Counted from the stretch's first letter, positions 32,004-40,802 are shown. The stretch: DNA of 64,000 nt from Streptomyces misionensis (GCF_007896895.1 NZ_VOGW01000187.1:36688-100687), one strand, 5' to 3'. The notes: generated by a model from the letters alone, not told the origin. Made by a program: numbers and translations.

Positions 32004-32040
32004 GAGAGGGGCCGTACCCATCGCGGGTGCGGCCCTTCTC
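32004..32040 (+). terminator. Terminator after rplI
   Basis: A 16-base stem with G:U pairs (32004-32019 with 32025-32040) closes a five-base loop and is followed by CTTT. It ends the rpsF-rplI operon. Confidence 0.75.
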
Positions 32041-32079
32041 CTTTGCGTGATGTCCTCGAGCGAAGGGCGCGAGGGCGAT

Positions 32080-32093
32080 GTTTCACGTGAAAC
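32080..32093. other. parS site 8
   Basis: Perfect GTTTCACGTGAAAC, between the convergent ends of rplI and the MATE gene, two bases beyond the MATE stop. Confidence 0.95.
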
Positions 32094-32095
32094 GG

Positions 32096-33433
32096 TCAGC
32101 GGGTCGCGCCCGTCACGATCCAGCGGCCCGAGCGGCTGCGCCACCACAGGGTCGCCATGCGGGTGGTCATCATCAGCGTCATCGCGGCCCACAGCGCGGT
32201 CAGTCCGCCACCGAGCGCCGGGACGAGCAGGGCCACCGGCACGAACACGGCCAGAGTCAGCAGCATGGCCCAGGCCAGATAGGGCCCGTCGCCCGCGCCC
32301 ATCAGGACTCCGTCCAGGACGAAGACGATTCCGCAGATGGGCTGGGACAGCGCCACCATCAGCAGAGCGGGCAGCGCCGCGTCCTTGACCACCGCATCGC
32401 CGGTGAACAGCGGGAGGAAGAGCGGCCGCGTGGCCACCACGAGCAGCCCGAGTACGACCCCGGTCGCGATGCCCCACCGGACCATCCGCCGGCAGGCCTC
32501 ACCGGCACCCTCCGCATCGCTCGCACCGAGGTAACGGCCGATGATGGCCTGCCCCGCGATGGCGATCGCGTCCAGTGCGAAGGCGAGCAGATTCCACAAG
32601 GACAGGATGATCTGGTGGGCGGCTATGTCGGCATCCCCGAGTCGGGCCGCGACCGCGGTGGCGATCATGAGGATGGCGCGCAGCGAGAGGGTGCGGACCA
32701 GCAGCGGTACGCCGGCCTGCGCCGAGGCGCGGATACCGGCCGCGTCCGGGCGGAGCGAGGCCCCGTGCCGACGGGCGCCGCGCACGACCACGGCCAGATA
32801 GACGGCCGCCATCCCGCACTGCGCGATGACCGTGCCCCAGGCCGAGCCGGCGATGCCCAGCCCGGCGCCGTAGACCAGGCTCGCGTTGAGAACGGCATTG
32901 GCGATGAAGCCGGCGACGGCGACATAGAGCGGGGTCCTGGTGTCCTGGAGGCCGCGCAGCACTCCGGTGGCGGCGAGCACCATGAGCATGGCCGGGATAC
33001 CCAGGGAGGAGATGCGCAGATACGTCGTCGCGTACGGGGCGGCTGTGGAGGAGGCGCCGAAGAGATCCAAGATGCCGGGGGCCAGGGGAAAAACGACGGC
33101 GATGACGGCGCTCCCGAGCAGCAGCGCCAGCCAGATGCCGTCCATGCCTTGGCGGATGGCACCCTGGAGGTCACCCGCGCCCGTGCGGCGGGCCACGGCC
33201 GCCGTGGTGGCGTAGGCGAGGAAGACGAACACGCTCACGGCGGTGGTGAGCAGGGCGGAGGCGACGCCGAGACCGGCGAGCTGAGCGGTGCCGAGATGGC
33301 CGACGATCGCGCTGTCTACCATGACGAAGAGCGGCTCGGCGACGAGGGCGCCGAAGGCCGGGACGGCCAGCGCGACGATCTCTCGGTCGTGCCGTCGTCG
33401 GGTGGCCTCGGGGATCTCGGGAGCCTGGGTCAT
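32096..33433 (-). CDS. MATE family efflux transporter (DinF-like)
   Basis: This 445-residue protein has 12 hydrophobic segments. VPAFGALVAEPLFVMVDSAIVGHLGTAQLAGLGVA is the conserved MATE/DinF helix 1-2 region, and a repeated half begins near residue 230. MATE proteins export cationic or lipophilic compounds using Na+ or H+. ATG 33433. Its place next to dnaB is conserved in Streptomyces from memory. The substrate is unknown. Confidence 0.92.
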   Translation of the reverse strand: MTQAPEIPEATRRRHDREIVALAVPAFGALVAEPLFVMVDSAIVGHLGTAQLAGLGVASALLTTAVSVFVFLAYATTAAVARRTGAGDLQGAIRQGMDGIWLALLLGSAVIAVVFPLAPGILDLFGASSTAAPYATTYLRISSLGIPAMLMVLAATGVLRGLQDTRTPLYVAVAGFIANAVLNASLVYGAGLGIAGSAWGTVIAQCGMAAVYLAVVVRGARRHGASLRPDAAGIRASAQAGVPLLVRTLSLRAILMIATAVAARLGDADIAAHQIILSLWNLLAFALDAIAIAGQAIIGRYLGASDAEGAGEACRRMVRWGIATGVVLGLLVVATRPLFLPLFTGDAVVKDAALPALLMVALSQPICGIVFVLDGVLMGAGDGPYLAWAMLLTLAVFVPVALLVPALGGGLTALWAAMTLMMTTRMATLWWRSRSGRWIVTGATR

Positions 33434-33915
33434 GGGCGCTAATGTAATCGTCCACAGGTAAGAGATGCAATTGTCGATTGCCCCTTACTTGTGATCTCGA
33501 CTCCCTTCGTTTCGCGCACCGTTCGAAGCGATCTTGGCCCGACCGGGAAACTTTTTCTTCTGCACAGCCGGTGGATGTCGAACTCGCAGGTCAGAGAGGT
33601 GTTGCTGTCGAGGGCGAGGGCTTGTTCACAGGGCTGTCCACCGGGTCGTGCACAGGTTTCGGCGAGTTCTCCACAGCATCGGGCCGGTCGTCCACATGGC
33701 CTGTGGATAACCAGATTGGCTGACGCTGCCGACGGGCCTACCGTGGTCCGGCGCCCGCTCCTTCTCCCGGACCCGGAAGCCGTTCTCTCCGAGGCCCGGG
33801 AACCGGCATGAACCGACGCGCCAGAAGCGGAGTCGGGCCTCTCGATTTGTCAGTGTCGTGCCGTAGAACAGAGGCCACGGCGAGGTCCGCCGCGCGGACG
33901 GGAGGAGGTGGCTCG
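33434..33915. promoter_or_regulatory. MATE-dnaB intergenic region
   Basis: This 482-base divergent gap holds no gene I can support, although the dnaB frame is open back to 33808. It has an AT-richer promoter stretch (33434-33580) with inverted repeat GCAAT-TGTCG-ATTGC (33467-33481) and a cluster of DnaA-box-like words. A strong GGAGGAGG (33901-33908) precedes dnaB. Confidence 0.55.
33448..33710. promoter_or_regulatory. Cluster of DnaA-box-like 9-mers upstream of dnaB
   Basis: Compared with TTGTCCACA, one-mismatch words occur at 33448-33456 (TCGTCCACA), 33622-33630 (TTGTTCACA), 33667-33675 (TTCTCCACA), 33688-33696 (TCGTCCACA) and, reversed, 33702-33710 (TTATCCACA, the E. coli consensus). Two-mismatch words are at 33634-33642 and 33646-33654. 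Six of the seven fall within 89 bases. Confidence 0.6.
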
Positions 33916-35394
33916 GTGAGTATTTCCGAGCCCTTGGACGATCCGTGGGCGGACAGCGGGCCCAGTGATCGTCTGCCGGCCTCCCGTCGGCGTCCCGACG
34001 GCGGCCGGGGCCGTGACGAGCAGCACGACCGGGGCCGGGACAACGCTTCCTGGGACGGCGGCGGCTCCGCCTTCGAGCGGGTGCCCCCGCAGGACCTCGA
34101 CGCCGAGCAGTCGGTGCTGGGCGGCATGCTGCTGTCCAAGGACGCCATCGCCGACGTCGTGGAGATCCTCAAGGGACACGACTTCTACAAGCCCGCGCAC
34201 GAGACGATCTACCAGGCGATCCTGGACGTCTACGCCAAGGGCGAGCCGGCCGACCCGATCACCATCGCCGCCGAGCTCACCAAGCGCGGTGAGATCAACA
34301 AGGTCGGCGGCGCCGCGTATCTGCACAGCCTGGTCCAGACCGTGCCGACGGCGGCCAACGCCGAGTACTACGCGGAGATCGTCCACGAGCGCGCGGTCCT
34401 GCGCCGTCTGGTCGAGGCCGGGACGCGCATCACCCAGATGGGATACGCGGCCGACGGTGACGTGGACGAGATCGTCAACAGCGCCCAGGCCGAGATCTAC
34501 GCCGTCACCGAGCAGCGCACCAGCGAGGACTACCTGCCGCTGGGCGACATCATGGAGGGCGCCCTCGACGAGATCGAGGCGATCGGTTCGCGCAGCGGCG
34601 AGATGACGGGCGTGCCCACCGGCTTCACCGACTTCGACTCGCTCACCAACGGCCTGCACCCCGGTCAGATGATCGTCATCGCGGCCCGTCCCGCCATGGG
34701 CAAGTCGACGCTCGCGCTGGACTTCGCGCGGGCCGCGGCCATCAAGCACAACCTGCCGAGCGTCATCTTCTCGCTCGAGATGGGCCGCAACGAGATCGCG
34801 ATGCGTCTGCTGTCCGCCGAGGCCAGGGTGGCCCTGCACCACATGCGCTCCGGCACGATGACCGACGAGGACTGGACCCGGCTCGCCCGCCGTATGCCGG
34901 ACGTCTCGGCCGCCCCGCTCTACATCGACGACTCCCCGAACCTGTCGATGATGGAGATCCGGGCCAAGTGCCGCCGGCTCAAGCAGCGCAACGACCTGAA
35001 GCTCGTCGTCATCGACTACCTCCAGCTGATGCAGTCCGGCGGTTCCAAGCGCGCCGAGAGCCGTCAGCAGGAGGTCTCGGACATGTCCCGTAACCTCAAG
35101 CTGCTCGCCAAGGAACTGGAGATCCCGGTCATCGCGCTGTCTCAGCTCAACCGTGGTCCCGAGCAGCGCACCGACAAGAAGCCGATGGTCTCCGACCTGC
35201 GTGAGTCCGGCTCCATCGAGCAGGACGCCGACATGGTCATCCTGCTGCACCGCGAGGACGCCTACGAGAAGGAGTCACCGCGTGCGGGCGAGGCCGACCT
35301 GATCGTCGCCAAGCACCGAAATGGACCCACGGCCACCATCACGGTGGCCTTCCAGGGCCACTACTCCCGCTTCGTGGACATGGCGCAGACCTGA
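33916..35394 (+). CDS. dnaB: Replicative DNA helicase DnaB
   Basis: This 492-residue hexameric helicase unwinds DNA at the fork. The N-terminal primase-interacting domain (about 55-155, RVPPQDLDAEQSVLGGMLLSKDAI) is followed by a RecA-like domain with Walker A ARPAMGKST near residue 256 and Walker B LVVIDYLQLM near 362. The C-terminal arginine-finger segment is present. There is no intein, unlike many mycobacterial DnaB proteins. GTG 33916 follows GGAGGAGG. A DnaA-box-like cluster lies 200-470 bases upstream. Confidence 0.97.
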   Translation: MSISEPLDDPWADSGPSDRLPASRRRPDGGRGRDEQHDRGRDNASWDGGGSAFERVPPQDLDAEQSVLGGMLLSKDAIADVVEILKGHDFYKPAHETIYQAILDVYAKGEPADPITIAAELTKRGEINKVGGAAYLHSLVQTVPTAANAEYYAEIVHERAVLRRLVEAGTRITQMGYAADGDVDEIVNSAQAEIYAVTEQRTSEDYLPLGDIMEGALDEIEAIGSRSGEMTGVPTGFTDFDSLTNGLHPGQMIVIAARPAMGKSTLALDFARAAAIKHNLPSVIFSLEMGRNEIAMRLLSAEARVALHHMRSGTMTDEDWTRLARRMPDVSAAPLYIDDSPNLSMMEIRAKCRRLKQRNDLKLVVIDYLQLMQSGGSKRAESRQQEVSDMSRNLKLLAKELEIPVIALSQLNRGPEQRTDKKPMVSDLRESGSIEQDADMVILLHREDAYEKESPRAGEADLIVAKHRNGPTATITVAFQGHYSRFVDMAQT

Positions 35395-35470
35395 CCGGAC
35401 TCCATGCCCCCGGTGCCTCCGCGCCGGAAATGAATTCGACGCACGGCGTTCCAGCAGATGGACTGGGGGG

Positions 35471-36856
35471 ATGACGAGTTCACAGGACGCGCTGCTCCCG
35501 GGGACGCAGCGCGCATTGCTGCACAGGATCGCCGTCGCCCAGCGCGAAGGGCGGACGCCGTCGCTGGTCGCCGCCGTGGTGCGCGACGGGCGGACCGTAT
35601 GGCACGGGGCGCGCAGCTCGGTGGAGGGGCACGCGCCGGACGAGAACGTGCAGTACCGGATCGGGTCCATCACCAAGACCTTCACGGCCGTGCTGGTGAT
35701 GCGACTGCGCGACGAGGGCGTGCTCGACCTCGGTGATCCGCTGGAGAAGCATCTGCCGGGCACCGCCGTGGGAGAGGCCACGATCGCCCAGCTGCTCGCG
35801 CACACGGCCGGGGTGGCGGCCGAGTCCCCCGGGCCCTGGTGGGAGCGGACGCCGGGCTCACTGCGGCCCGAGCTGAGCGACGTACTCGGCGAGCAGCCCC
35901 TGCTGCACCCCGCGGGCCGGCTGCACCACTACTCCAACACCGGCTACACGCTGCTCGGCGCGCTGGTGGAGGAGCTGCGTGGCGCCCCCTGGGAGGAGGT
36001 GCTGCGCCGGGAGATCCTCGAACCGCTGGGCCTGCACCGCACCAGTGCTCAGCCGCAGGCCCCGCACGCGGGCGGCTGGGCGGTGCATCCGTGGGCCGAC
36101 GCGCTGCTGCCGGAGCCGGCGGAGGACCTCGGCCGCATGGCGTCCGCCGGACAGCTGTGGTCGACCACGGGGGACCTGGCGCGGTTCGCGGTCTTTCTCG
36201 CCCATGGGGACGAGCGGGTGCTGAGTGCGGAGTCGGTGCTGGAGATGCGGACCCCGGCGGCGCCGGCCGAGGCCCCCGATGTGGTGGACGGGGTCAGTTA
36301 CGGCCTCGGTATGCAGCTCACCACCCGCGACGGGCGGCTGCTGGTCGGCCACTCCGGTTCGCTGCCCGGCTTCCTGGCCAACCTCACCATCAGCGTGGAG
36401 GACGACCTGGCCGCGGTGGTGCTCACCAACTGCACCAGCGGGCCGTCGCTGGGGACGGTGGGCGCCGATCTCCTGCGGATCGTCGCCGAGGCGGAGCCGA
36501 GGATCCCCGAGCCCTGGCGCCCGCTGCGTGAGGTCGACCCGGCGGCTCTGGAACTGGCCGGACAGTGGTACTGGGGGACCGGTGCCTTCGGGCTGCGGGT
36601 GACGGCCGATGGTCTTCTCTCGCTCGCTCCTCTGACCGGCGGCGGCCGCGGCTCCCGCTTCCGCCCGAACGGCGACGGCACCTGGACAGGACTCGAGGAC
36701 TACTACGCCGGTGAGCTCCTGCGGCCCGTGCGGCGGCCGGACGGCTCCCTGAGCCATCTCGACCTCGGCTCGTTCGTGTTCACCCGGCAGCCGTACGACC
36801 CCGAGGCCCCGGTGCCCGGCGGCGTGGACCCGGAGGGCTGGCGGGGCCTCGACTGA
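35471..36856 (+). CDS. Serine hydrolase (class C beta-lactamase/DD-peptidase fold)
   Basis: This 461-residue protein has the three motifs of the family: S66-I-T-K69 (nucleophile), Y154-S-N156, and H294-S-G296 in the KTG position. A C-terminal lipocalin-like region of about 110 residues follows. No signal peptide is visible, so it is probably a cytoplasmic esterase or peptidase, not a secreted beta-lactamase. ATG 35471 follows a G-run. Confidence 0.88.
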   Translation: MTSSQDALLPGTQRALLHRIAVAQREGRTPSLVAAVVRDGRTVWHGARSSVEGHAPDENVQYRIGSITKTFTAVLVMRLRDEGVLDLGDPLEKHLPGTAVGEATIAQLLAHTAGVAAESPGPWWERTPGSLRPELSDVLGEQPLLHPAGRLHHYSNTGYTLLGALVEELRGAPWEEVLRREILEPLGLHRTSAQPQAPHAGGWAVHPWADALLPEPAEDLGRMASAGQLWSTTGDLARFAVFLAHGDERVLSAESVLEMRTPAAPAEAPDVVDGVSYGLGMQLTTRDGRLLVGHSGSLPGFLANLTISVEDDLAAVVLTNCTSGPSLGTVGADLLRIVAEAEPRIPEPWRPLREVDPAALELAGQWYWGTGAFGLRVTADGLLSLAPLTGGGRGSRFRPNGDGTWTGLEDYYAGELLRPVRRPDGSLSHLDLGSFVFTRQPYDPEAPVPGGVDPEGWRGLD

Positions 36857-36867
36857 CCCGTCGGCGC

Positions 36868-36907
36868 AGAGGGGCCCCGCGTTTCACGTGAAACGCGGGG
36901 CCCCTCT
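36868..36907. terminator. Perfect 40-base palindrome with central parS (site 9)
   Basis: Bases 36868-36907 form a perfect inverted repeat centred between 36887 and 36888. The arms AGAGGGGCCCCGC flank parS 36881-36894. It sits between convergent genes, 11 bases after the hydrolase stop, so it can act as a bidirectional terminator and a ParB site at once. Confidence 0.88.
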
Positions 36908-36931
36908 CCGCTCCGAGCGGGGCGAAAGCCG

Positions 36932-37384
36932 TCACAGGCGCAGCTTGAAGCCTTCGTGCGAGGCGGTGAACCCGAGCCGCTCGTAGAAGCGGTGGGCGTC
37001 GGGGCGGGACTTGTCGGACGTCAGCTGCACCATCCGGCAGTCGAGCCGCCGGGCCGTGTCGACGGCCCACTGGATCAACTCGGTGCCCAGACCGCTGCCG
37101 CGTTCATCGGCATGGATGCGCACGGCCTCGATGAGCCCACGCGTCGCACCCCGGTGGGAAAGACCGGGGATGGTGGTGAGCTGGAGGGTCCCGATCACCC
37201 GGCCGTCGCGCACGGCGACGACAAGATGCTGGTTCGGATCCGCATCCAGCCGCTTCAGCGCCGCCTGGTACGGCGCGGGATCGTCGGGCGACTCCCGCTG
37301 CGCGCCCAGCGGATCGTCGGCGAGCATGCCGATGATCGCCGGAAGGTCGTCGGCGGTCGCCGCCCGTATCTCAAGATCTCCCAT
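36932..37384 (-). CDS. GNAT family N-acetyltransferase
   Basis: This 150-residue single-domain acetyltransferase has the acetyl-CoA motif VRIHADERGSGLGTELIQWAV (about residues 90-110) and the C-terminal RFYERLGFTASHEGFKL typical of the fold. The substrate is unknown. It starts nine bases after the MarR-type gene, so they are probably one operon. Confidence 0.88.
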   Translation of the reverse strand: MGDLEIRAATADDLPAIIGMLADDPLGAQRESPDDPAPYQAALKRLDADPNQHLVVAVRDGRVIGTLQLTTIPGLSHRGATRGLIEAVRIHADERGSGLGTELIQWAVDTARRLDCRMVQLTSDKSRPDAHRFYERLGFTASHEGFKLRL

Positions 37385-37393
37385 GCCCGCACC

Positions 37394-37852
37394 CTACGCG
37401 GGCACGTTCAGCGACTCCACGACCTTCACCAGCGGGGCCAGTTGAGGGTTCTCCGAGGCCTTGTCCAGGGCCTCACGCAGGGCGGCGTCATTGGTGGGGC
37501 GCGCCTTCTCCAGCAGCCGCAGGCCGGCCTCGGTGACATTGGTGTAGATGCCGCGCCGGTCGGTGGGGCACAGATAGCGCTCCAACAGGCCGCGGTCCTC
37601 CAGGCGGGTCACCAGACGGGTGGTGGCGCTCTGGCTGAGCACGACCGCGTCGGCGACCTGCTTCATCTGGAGATGCCCGCCCTCGCCGTCGTGCTGTCGG
37701 CTCAGTACATCGAGCAGTGAGTACTCGCGCACGCTGAGGTCGTGCTGCGCCTGGAGGGCGCGCTCGATGTGCGCCTCGATCTTCCCGTGCAGCGCAGAGA
37801 GGGCGCACCAGCCCTGAGCGAGGGCGGTGAGCGCGGGGTCCGTCGCTGTCAT
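37394..37852 (-). CDS. MarR family transcriptional regulator
   Basis: This 152-residue protein has the MarR winged helix (about residues 40-110: LSVREYSLLDVL, MKQVADAVVLSQSATTRLVTRLEDRGLLER and the wing CPTDRRGIYTNVT). ATG 37852 follows GGAGGAA. It diverges from an MFS exporter gene and probably represses it (inference from arrangement). Confidence 0.92.
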   Translation of the reverse strand: MTATDPALTALAQGWCALSALHGKIEAHIERALQAQHDLSVREYSLLDVLSRQHDGEGGHLQMKQVADAVVLSQSATTRLVTRLEDRGLLERYLCPTDRRGIYTNVTEAGLRLLEKARPTNDAALREALDKASENPQLAPLVKVVESLNVPA

Positions 37853-37916
37853 TGGCGTGTTCCTCCGTCCCGGAGCGGCTGCCTCAAGGATAGCCCAATG
37901 CCGTGATTGCCCGCTC

Positions 37917-37939
37917 TTGCATTTAGCCAGCGTCTGCAA
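37917..37939. promoter_or_regulatory. Candidate MarR operator in divergent promoter
   Basis: TTGCA (37917-37921) and TGCAA (37935-37939) form an inverted repeat with a 13-base spacer in the AT-richest part of the gap between the marR-type gene and the MFS gene. Confidence 0.35.
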
Positions 37940-37995
37940 TTATCGTGATGGAACGCAAAGCGCTCATGCAACCGACTGGGAAGGTGTACCCCCAC

Positions 37996-39204
37996 ATGCC
38001 TCTCGCGCTTCTGGCCCTCGCGATCGGGGCCTTCGGAATCGGCACCACCGAGTTCGTGATCATGGGTTTGCTGCCCGAGGTCGCGGGCGATTTCGGGGTC
38101 TCCATCCCCACGGCCGGCCTGCTGGTGACCGGCTACGCGCTCGGCGTGGTCATCGGCGCCCCGCTGATGACCGTGCTGGGCACCAAGGTCCCGCGCAAGC
38201 GGATGCTGATGCTGCTGATGGGCCTCTTCATCGCCGGCAACCTGCTGTCCGCGCTGGCCCCCGTCTTCGCGGTCATGCTGATCGGCCGCGTGGTCGCCTC
38301 GCTCGCCCACGGAGCCTTCTTCGGCATCGGCTCGGTGGTGGCGGCCGAACTGGTCGCACCCCAGAAGAAGGCCGGCGCCATCGCCATGATGTTCACCGGT
38401 CTGACGGTCGCCAATGTCGTCGGAGTCCCGCTGGGCACCCTGATCGGCCAGCACGTCGGCTGGCGCGTCACCTTCGCGATCGTTGCCGCGCTCGGCGTGA
38501 TCGGCCTCGCGGGCGTCGCCAAGCTGGTGCCCGAGCTGCCCCGCCCCGAGGGCGTGCACCTGCGGCACGAGCTGGCCGCGTTCAAGAACGCCCAGGTCCT
38601 GCTCGCCATGGCGATGACCGTCCTCGGTTTCGGCGGTGTCTTCGCGGCCATCACCTACATCGCGCCGATGATGACCCACATCGCCGGCTTCGCCGACGGC
38701 TCGGTCACCTGGCTGCTGGTCCTGTTCGGCCTCGGCATGGTCGGTGGCAACCTCGTCGGCGGCAAGTTCGCCGACCGCGCCCTGATGCCGATGCTGTACG
38801 TCTCGCTGGGCGCCCTGGCCATCGTCCTCGCCCTGTTCACGCTGACCGCCCACAACAAGATCGCGGCCGCCGTGACCATCGCCCTCATCGGCGCCCTCGG
38901 CTTCGCCACCGTTCCGCCGCTGCAGAAGCGCGTCCTCGACCAGGCGCACGGCGCGCCCACGCTCGCCTCGGCGGTGAACATCGGCGCCTTCAACCTGGGC
39001 AACGCGCTCTCCGCCTGGCTCGGTGGCCTGGTGATCTCGGCCGGCTTCGGCTACACCGCCCCCAACTGGGTCGGTGCCGTGCTCGCCGCGGCCGCCCTGG
39101 TCCTCGCCGTCCTCTCGGCCGTCCTGGAGCGCCGGGACACCGCCCGGGGCGCCGTGGCCGCCTCCAGCACCCCCAGCGGCCGACACGCCGCCGCCCGCCA
39201 CTGA
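37996..39204 (+). CDS. MFS transporter (DHA1/AraJ-like efflux)
   Basis: This 402-residue protein has 12 hydrophobic segments. It starts LALLALAIGAFGIGTTEFVIMGLLPEVA, and the motif A region is GAPLMTVLGTKVPRKRML. It resembles Cmx/AraJ-type drug or sugar exporters. I chose ATG 37996 because GGAAGG lies upstream; ATG 37966 or 37948 would add residues. It diverges from the MarR-type gene. The substrate is unknown. Confidence 0.87.
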   Translation: MPLALLALAIGAFGIGTTEFVIMGLLPEVAGDFGVSIPTAGLLVTGYALGVVIGAPLMTVLGTKVPRKRMLMLLMGLFIAGNLLSALAPVFAVMLIGRVVASLAHGAFFGIGSVVAAELVAPQKKAGAIAMMFTGLTVANVVGVPLGTLIGQHVGWRVTFAIVAALGVIGLAGVAKLVPELPRPEGVHLRHELAAFKNAQVLLAMAMTVLGFGGVFAAITYIAPMMTHIAGFADGSVTWLLVLFGLGMVGGNLVGGKFADRALMPMLYVSLGALAIVLALFTLTAHNKIAAAVTIALIGALGFATVPPLQKRVLDQAHGAPTLASAVNIGAFNLGNALSAWLGGLVISAGFGYTAPNWVGAVLAAAALVLAVLSAVLERRDTARGAVAASSTPSGRHAAARH

Positions 39205-39270
39205 GCCACCCACCGTCACCCGCGCCGACCCCGGTGCGGCCCCCATCGCACCACCCGAGGAGACACGTCC

Positions 39271-39690
39271 ATGACCACCACCGCCGTCGCCCCGCTCACC
39301 ATCGAGGACGCCGAGCTGCTGGTCGCCACGGCCCGCCGTGCGGCCGAGGAGGCGGGCGTCACCGTCAGCGTCACCGTTCTCGACGCGGGCGGTCACCTGC
39401 TCGCCTTCCGCCGGGACGACCGGGCCGTGCTGATCTCCGGCGAGACCAGCACGCGCAAGGCCTACACCGCGCTCCAGCTGAACGCCCCCACCGCCGACCT
39501 GGTCGGCGCCGTCCAGCCGGGCGGCCTCTTCCACACGCTGCCCACGGCCCTCGACCGGCCGCTGCTGTTCATCGCGGGCGGCGTCCCCGTCCACCGGGAC
39601 GGCCGGCTGATCGGCGCGGTCGGCGTCGGTGGCGGGGCACCCGAGCAGGACCACGGCTTCGCCACCGCGGCCGTGCGGGCCCTCGCCTGA
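39271..39690 (+). CDS. GlcG/HbpS family protein
   Basis: This 139-residue protein has the GlcG/HbpS fold: ARRAAEEAGVTVSVTVLDAGGHLLAFRRDD, then STRKAYTAL, and the C-terminal GAVGVGGGAPEQDHGFA. Members include the heme- or cobalamin-binding HbpS of Streptomyces and glycolate-operon GlcG. No signal peptide is visible. It follows the MFS gene by 66 bases and may be cotranscribed with it. GAGGAG precedes the ATG. Confidence 0.85.
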   Translation: MTTTAVAPLTIEDAELLVATARRAAEEAGVTVSVTVLDAGGHLLAFRRDDRAVLISGETSTRKAYTALQLNAPTADLVGAVQPGGLFHTLPTALDRPLLFIAGGVPVHRDGRLIGAVGVGGGAPEQDHGFATAAVRALA

Positions 39691-39709
39691 TCGCACGTCC
39701 CGGACGATC

Positions 39710-39742
39710 ACAGGCCCCGCCGCTCCCAGCGGCGGGGCCTGT
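39710..39742. terminator. Bidirectional terminator
   Basis: A perfect 15-base stem (39710-39724 with 39728-39742) closes a CCC loop between the convergent GlcG-type and GNAT genes. Confidence 0.85.
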
Positions 39743-39759
39743 CCATGTCCCACAGGGGT

Positions 39760-40698
39760 TCAGCCGGCGGCCACCGTCAGCGGGGCGAACCGGCGCGTCC
39801 AGTCACCGGGCAGTTCGGTGATGCCGTACGTCATCACCGAGTTGGACGCCACGGACGCCAGGCCCCGCGCCCCGGCCCACGACAGCAGCTCCTCATGGCG
39901 TACGTCGATGTCGGTACGCAGCGGACGATCCGTATCGGCCGCCAGGGAGGCGATGAGCGCCCGGGCGGTCTCCGTGTCCCGGGCGATCAGCGGGCCGACG
40001 ACATGGGTGTCCATGTTCGGCCACGCGGCCGCGTAACCGATGATCCGGCCGTCCACCTCCGCCACCCGGAGCTGGTCCGCGAAGGCGGGCAGCCGGGCGA
40101 TGAGGGGCGTCCGGTCGGCGCCGAACACCTCCTCGTCCAGCCGCAAAATCCCGGCCAGGTCCTCCGCGGTGGCGGCACGTGTCGGCACCTCCGGCTCCGG
40201 CCCGCCGGGAGTGAAGCGGCCCATGAGCATCTCCGCCCGTCCCGTCACCTTGAAGCCCAGCTCCTCGTAGAGCGGGCGGCCGTTCTCCGTGGCGTACAAG
40301 GTCAGCGGCGTTCCGTCCATGACCGACAGCACATGCCGCATCAAGCGGCGTCCGACGCCGCGGCGAGCATGACGCTCGGCGACCAGGACCATGCCGACGG
40401 CGCCGAGTTCCGGCCGCTCCCAGGTTCCGTACTCGGTGAGGACGCAGGCGGCGACGAGGCCGCCCTGGGGGTCATCGATGCCGAAGCCCCGTCCTGCCGT
40501 GAGGAGGAAGCCCCACTTGTGTTCCTCGCGTGGCCACCCCCGGTCCTCGGACAGGTCGGCGCAGGCGGTGAGATCGCGAAGCGTCAGACGGCGAATGGGC
40601 AGAGCGTCGAGGGAAGGAGTTGGCACGCACGTCAGGCTGTCCGAAGCAGACCCCCGGCGTCCACCCGTTTCGATGCGGACGCACGCGCTTTTGGTCAT
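39760..40698 (-). CDS. Tandem GNAT acetyltransferase
   Basis: This 312-residue protein has two GNAT domains: residues about 34-160 (AERHARRGVGRRLMRHVLSV, the acetyl-CoA motif, then LYEELGFKV) and about 190-300 (LRLDEEVFGADRTPLI, RVAEVDGRIIGYAAAW), the second with a degenerate CoA motif. The substrate is unknown. The start is uncertain: ATG 40698 has no clear ribosome binding site, and GTG 40626 (VPTPSLDALPIRRL) is close to the domain start. Confidence 0.8.
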   Translation of the reverse strand: MTKSACVRIETGGRRGSASDSLTCVPTPSLDALPIRRLTLRDLTACADLSEDRGWPREEHKWGFLLTAGRGFGIDDPQGGLVAACVLTEYGTWERPELGAVGMVLVAERHARRGVGRRLMRHVLSVMDGTPLTLYATENGRPLYEELGFKVTGRAEMLMGRFTPGGPEPEVPTRAATAEDLAGILRLDEEVFGADRTPLIARLPAFADQLRVAEVDGRIIGYAAAWPNMDTHVVGPLIARDTETARALIASLAADTDRPLRTDIDVRHEELLSWAGARGLASVASNSVMTYGITELPGDWTRRFAPLTVAAG

Positions 40699-40755
40699 GT
40701 CGTAGCCGTACGTACAGTCCGCGGACAGCCTGGCGGCACGCGGCCGACCGGGAGT

Positions 40756-40769
40756 GTTTCACGTGAAAC
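40756..40769. other. parS site 10
   Basis: Perfect GTTTCACGTGAAAC between the GNAT gene start and the end of the Nudix gene. Confidence 0.95.
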
Positions 40770-40802
40770 ATCGTCTCGCCATGGCCGGCCGCAGACGACT
40801 CG

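Noticed and set aside
35471..36856. Serine hydrolase as an antibiotic-resistance beta-lactamase
   Set aside because: No signal peptide is visible and the family is mostly esterases or peptidases; the three motifs alone do not show beta-lactam hydrolysis.
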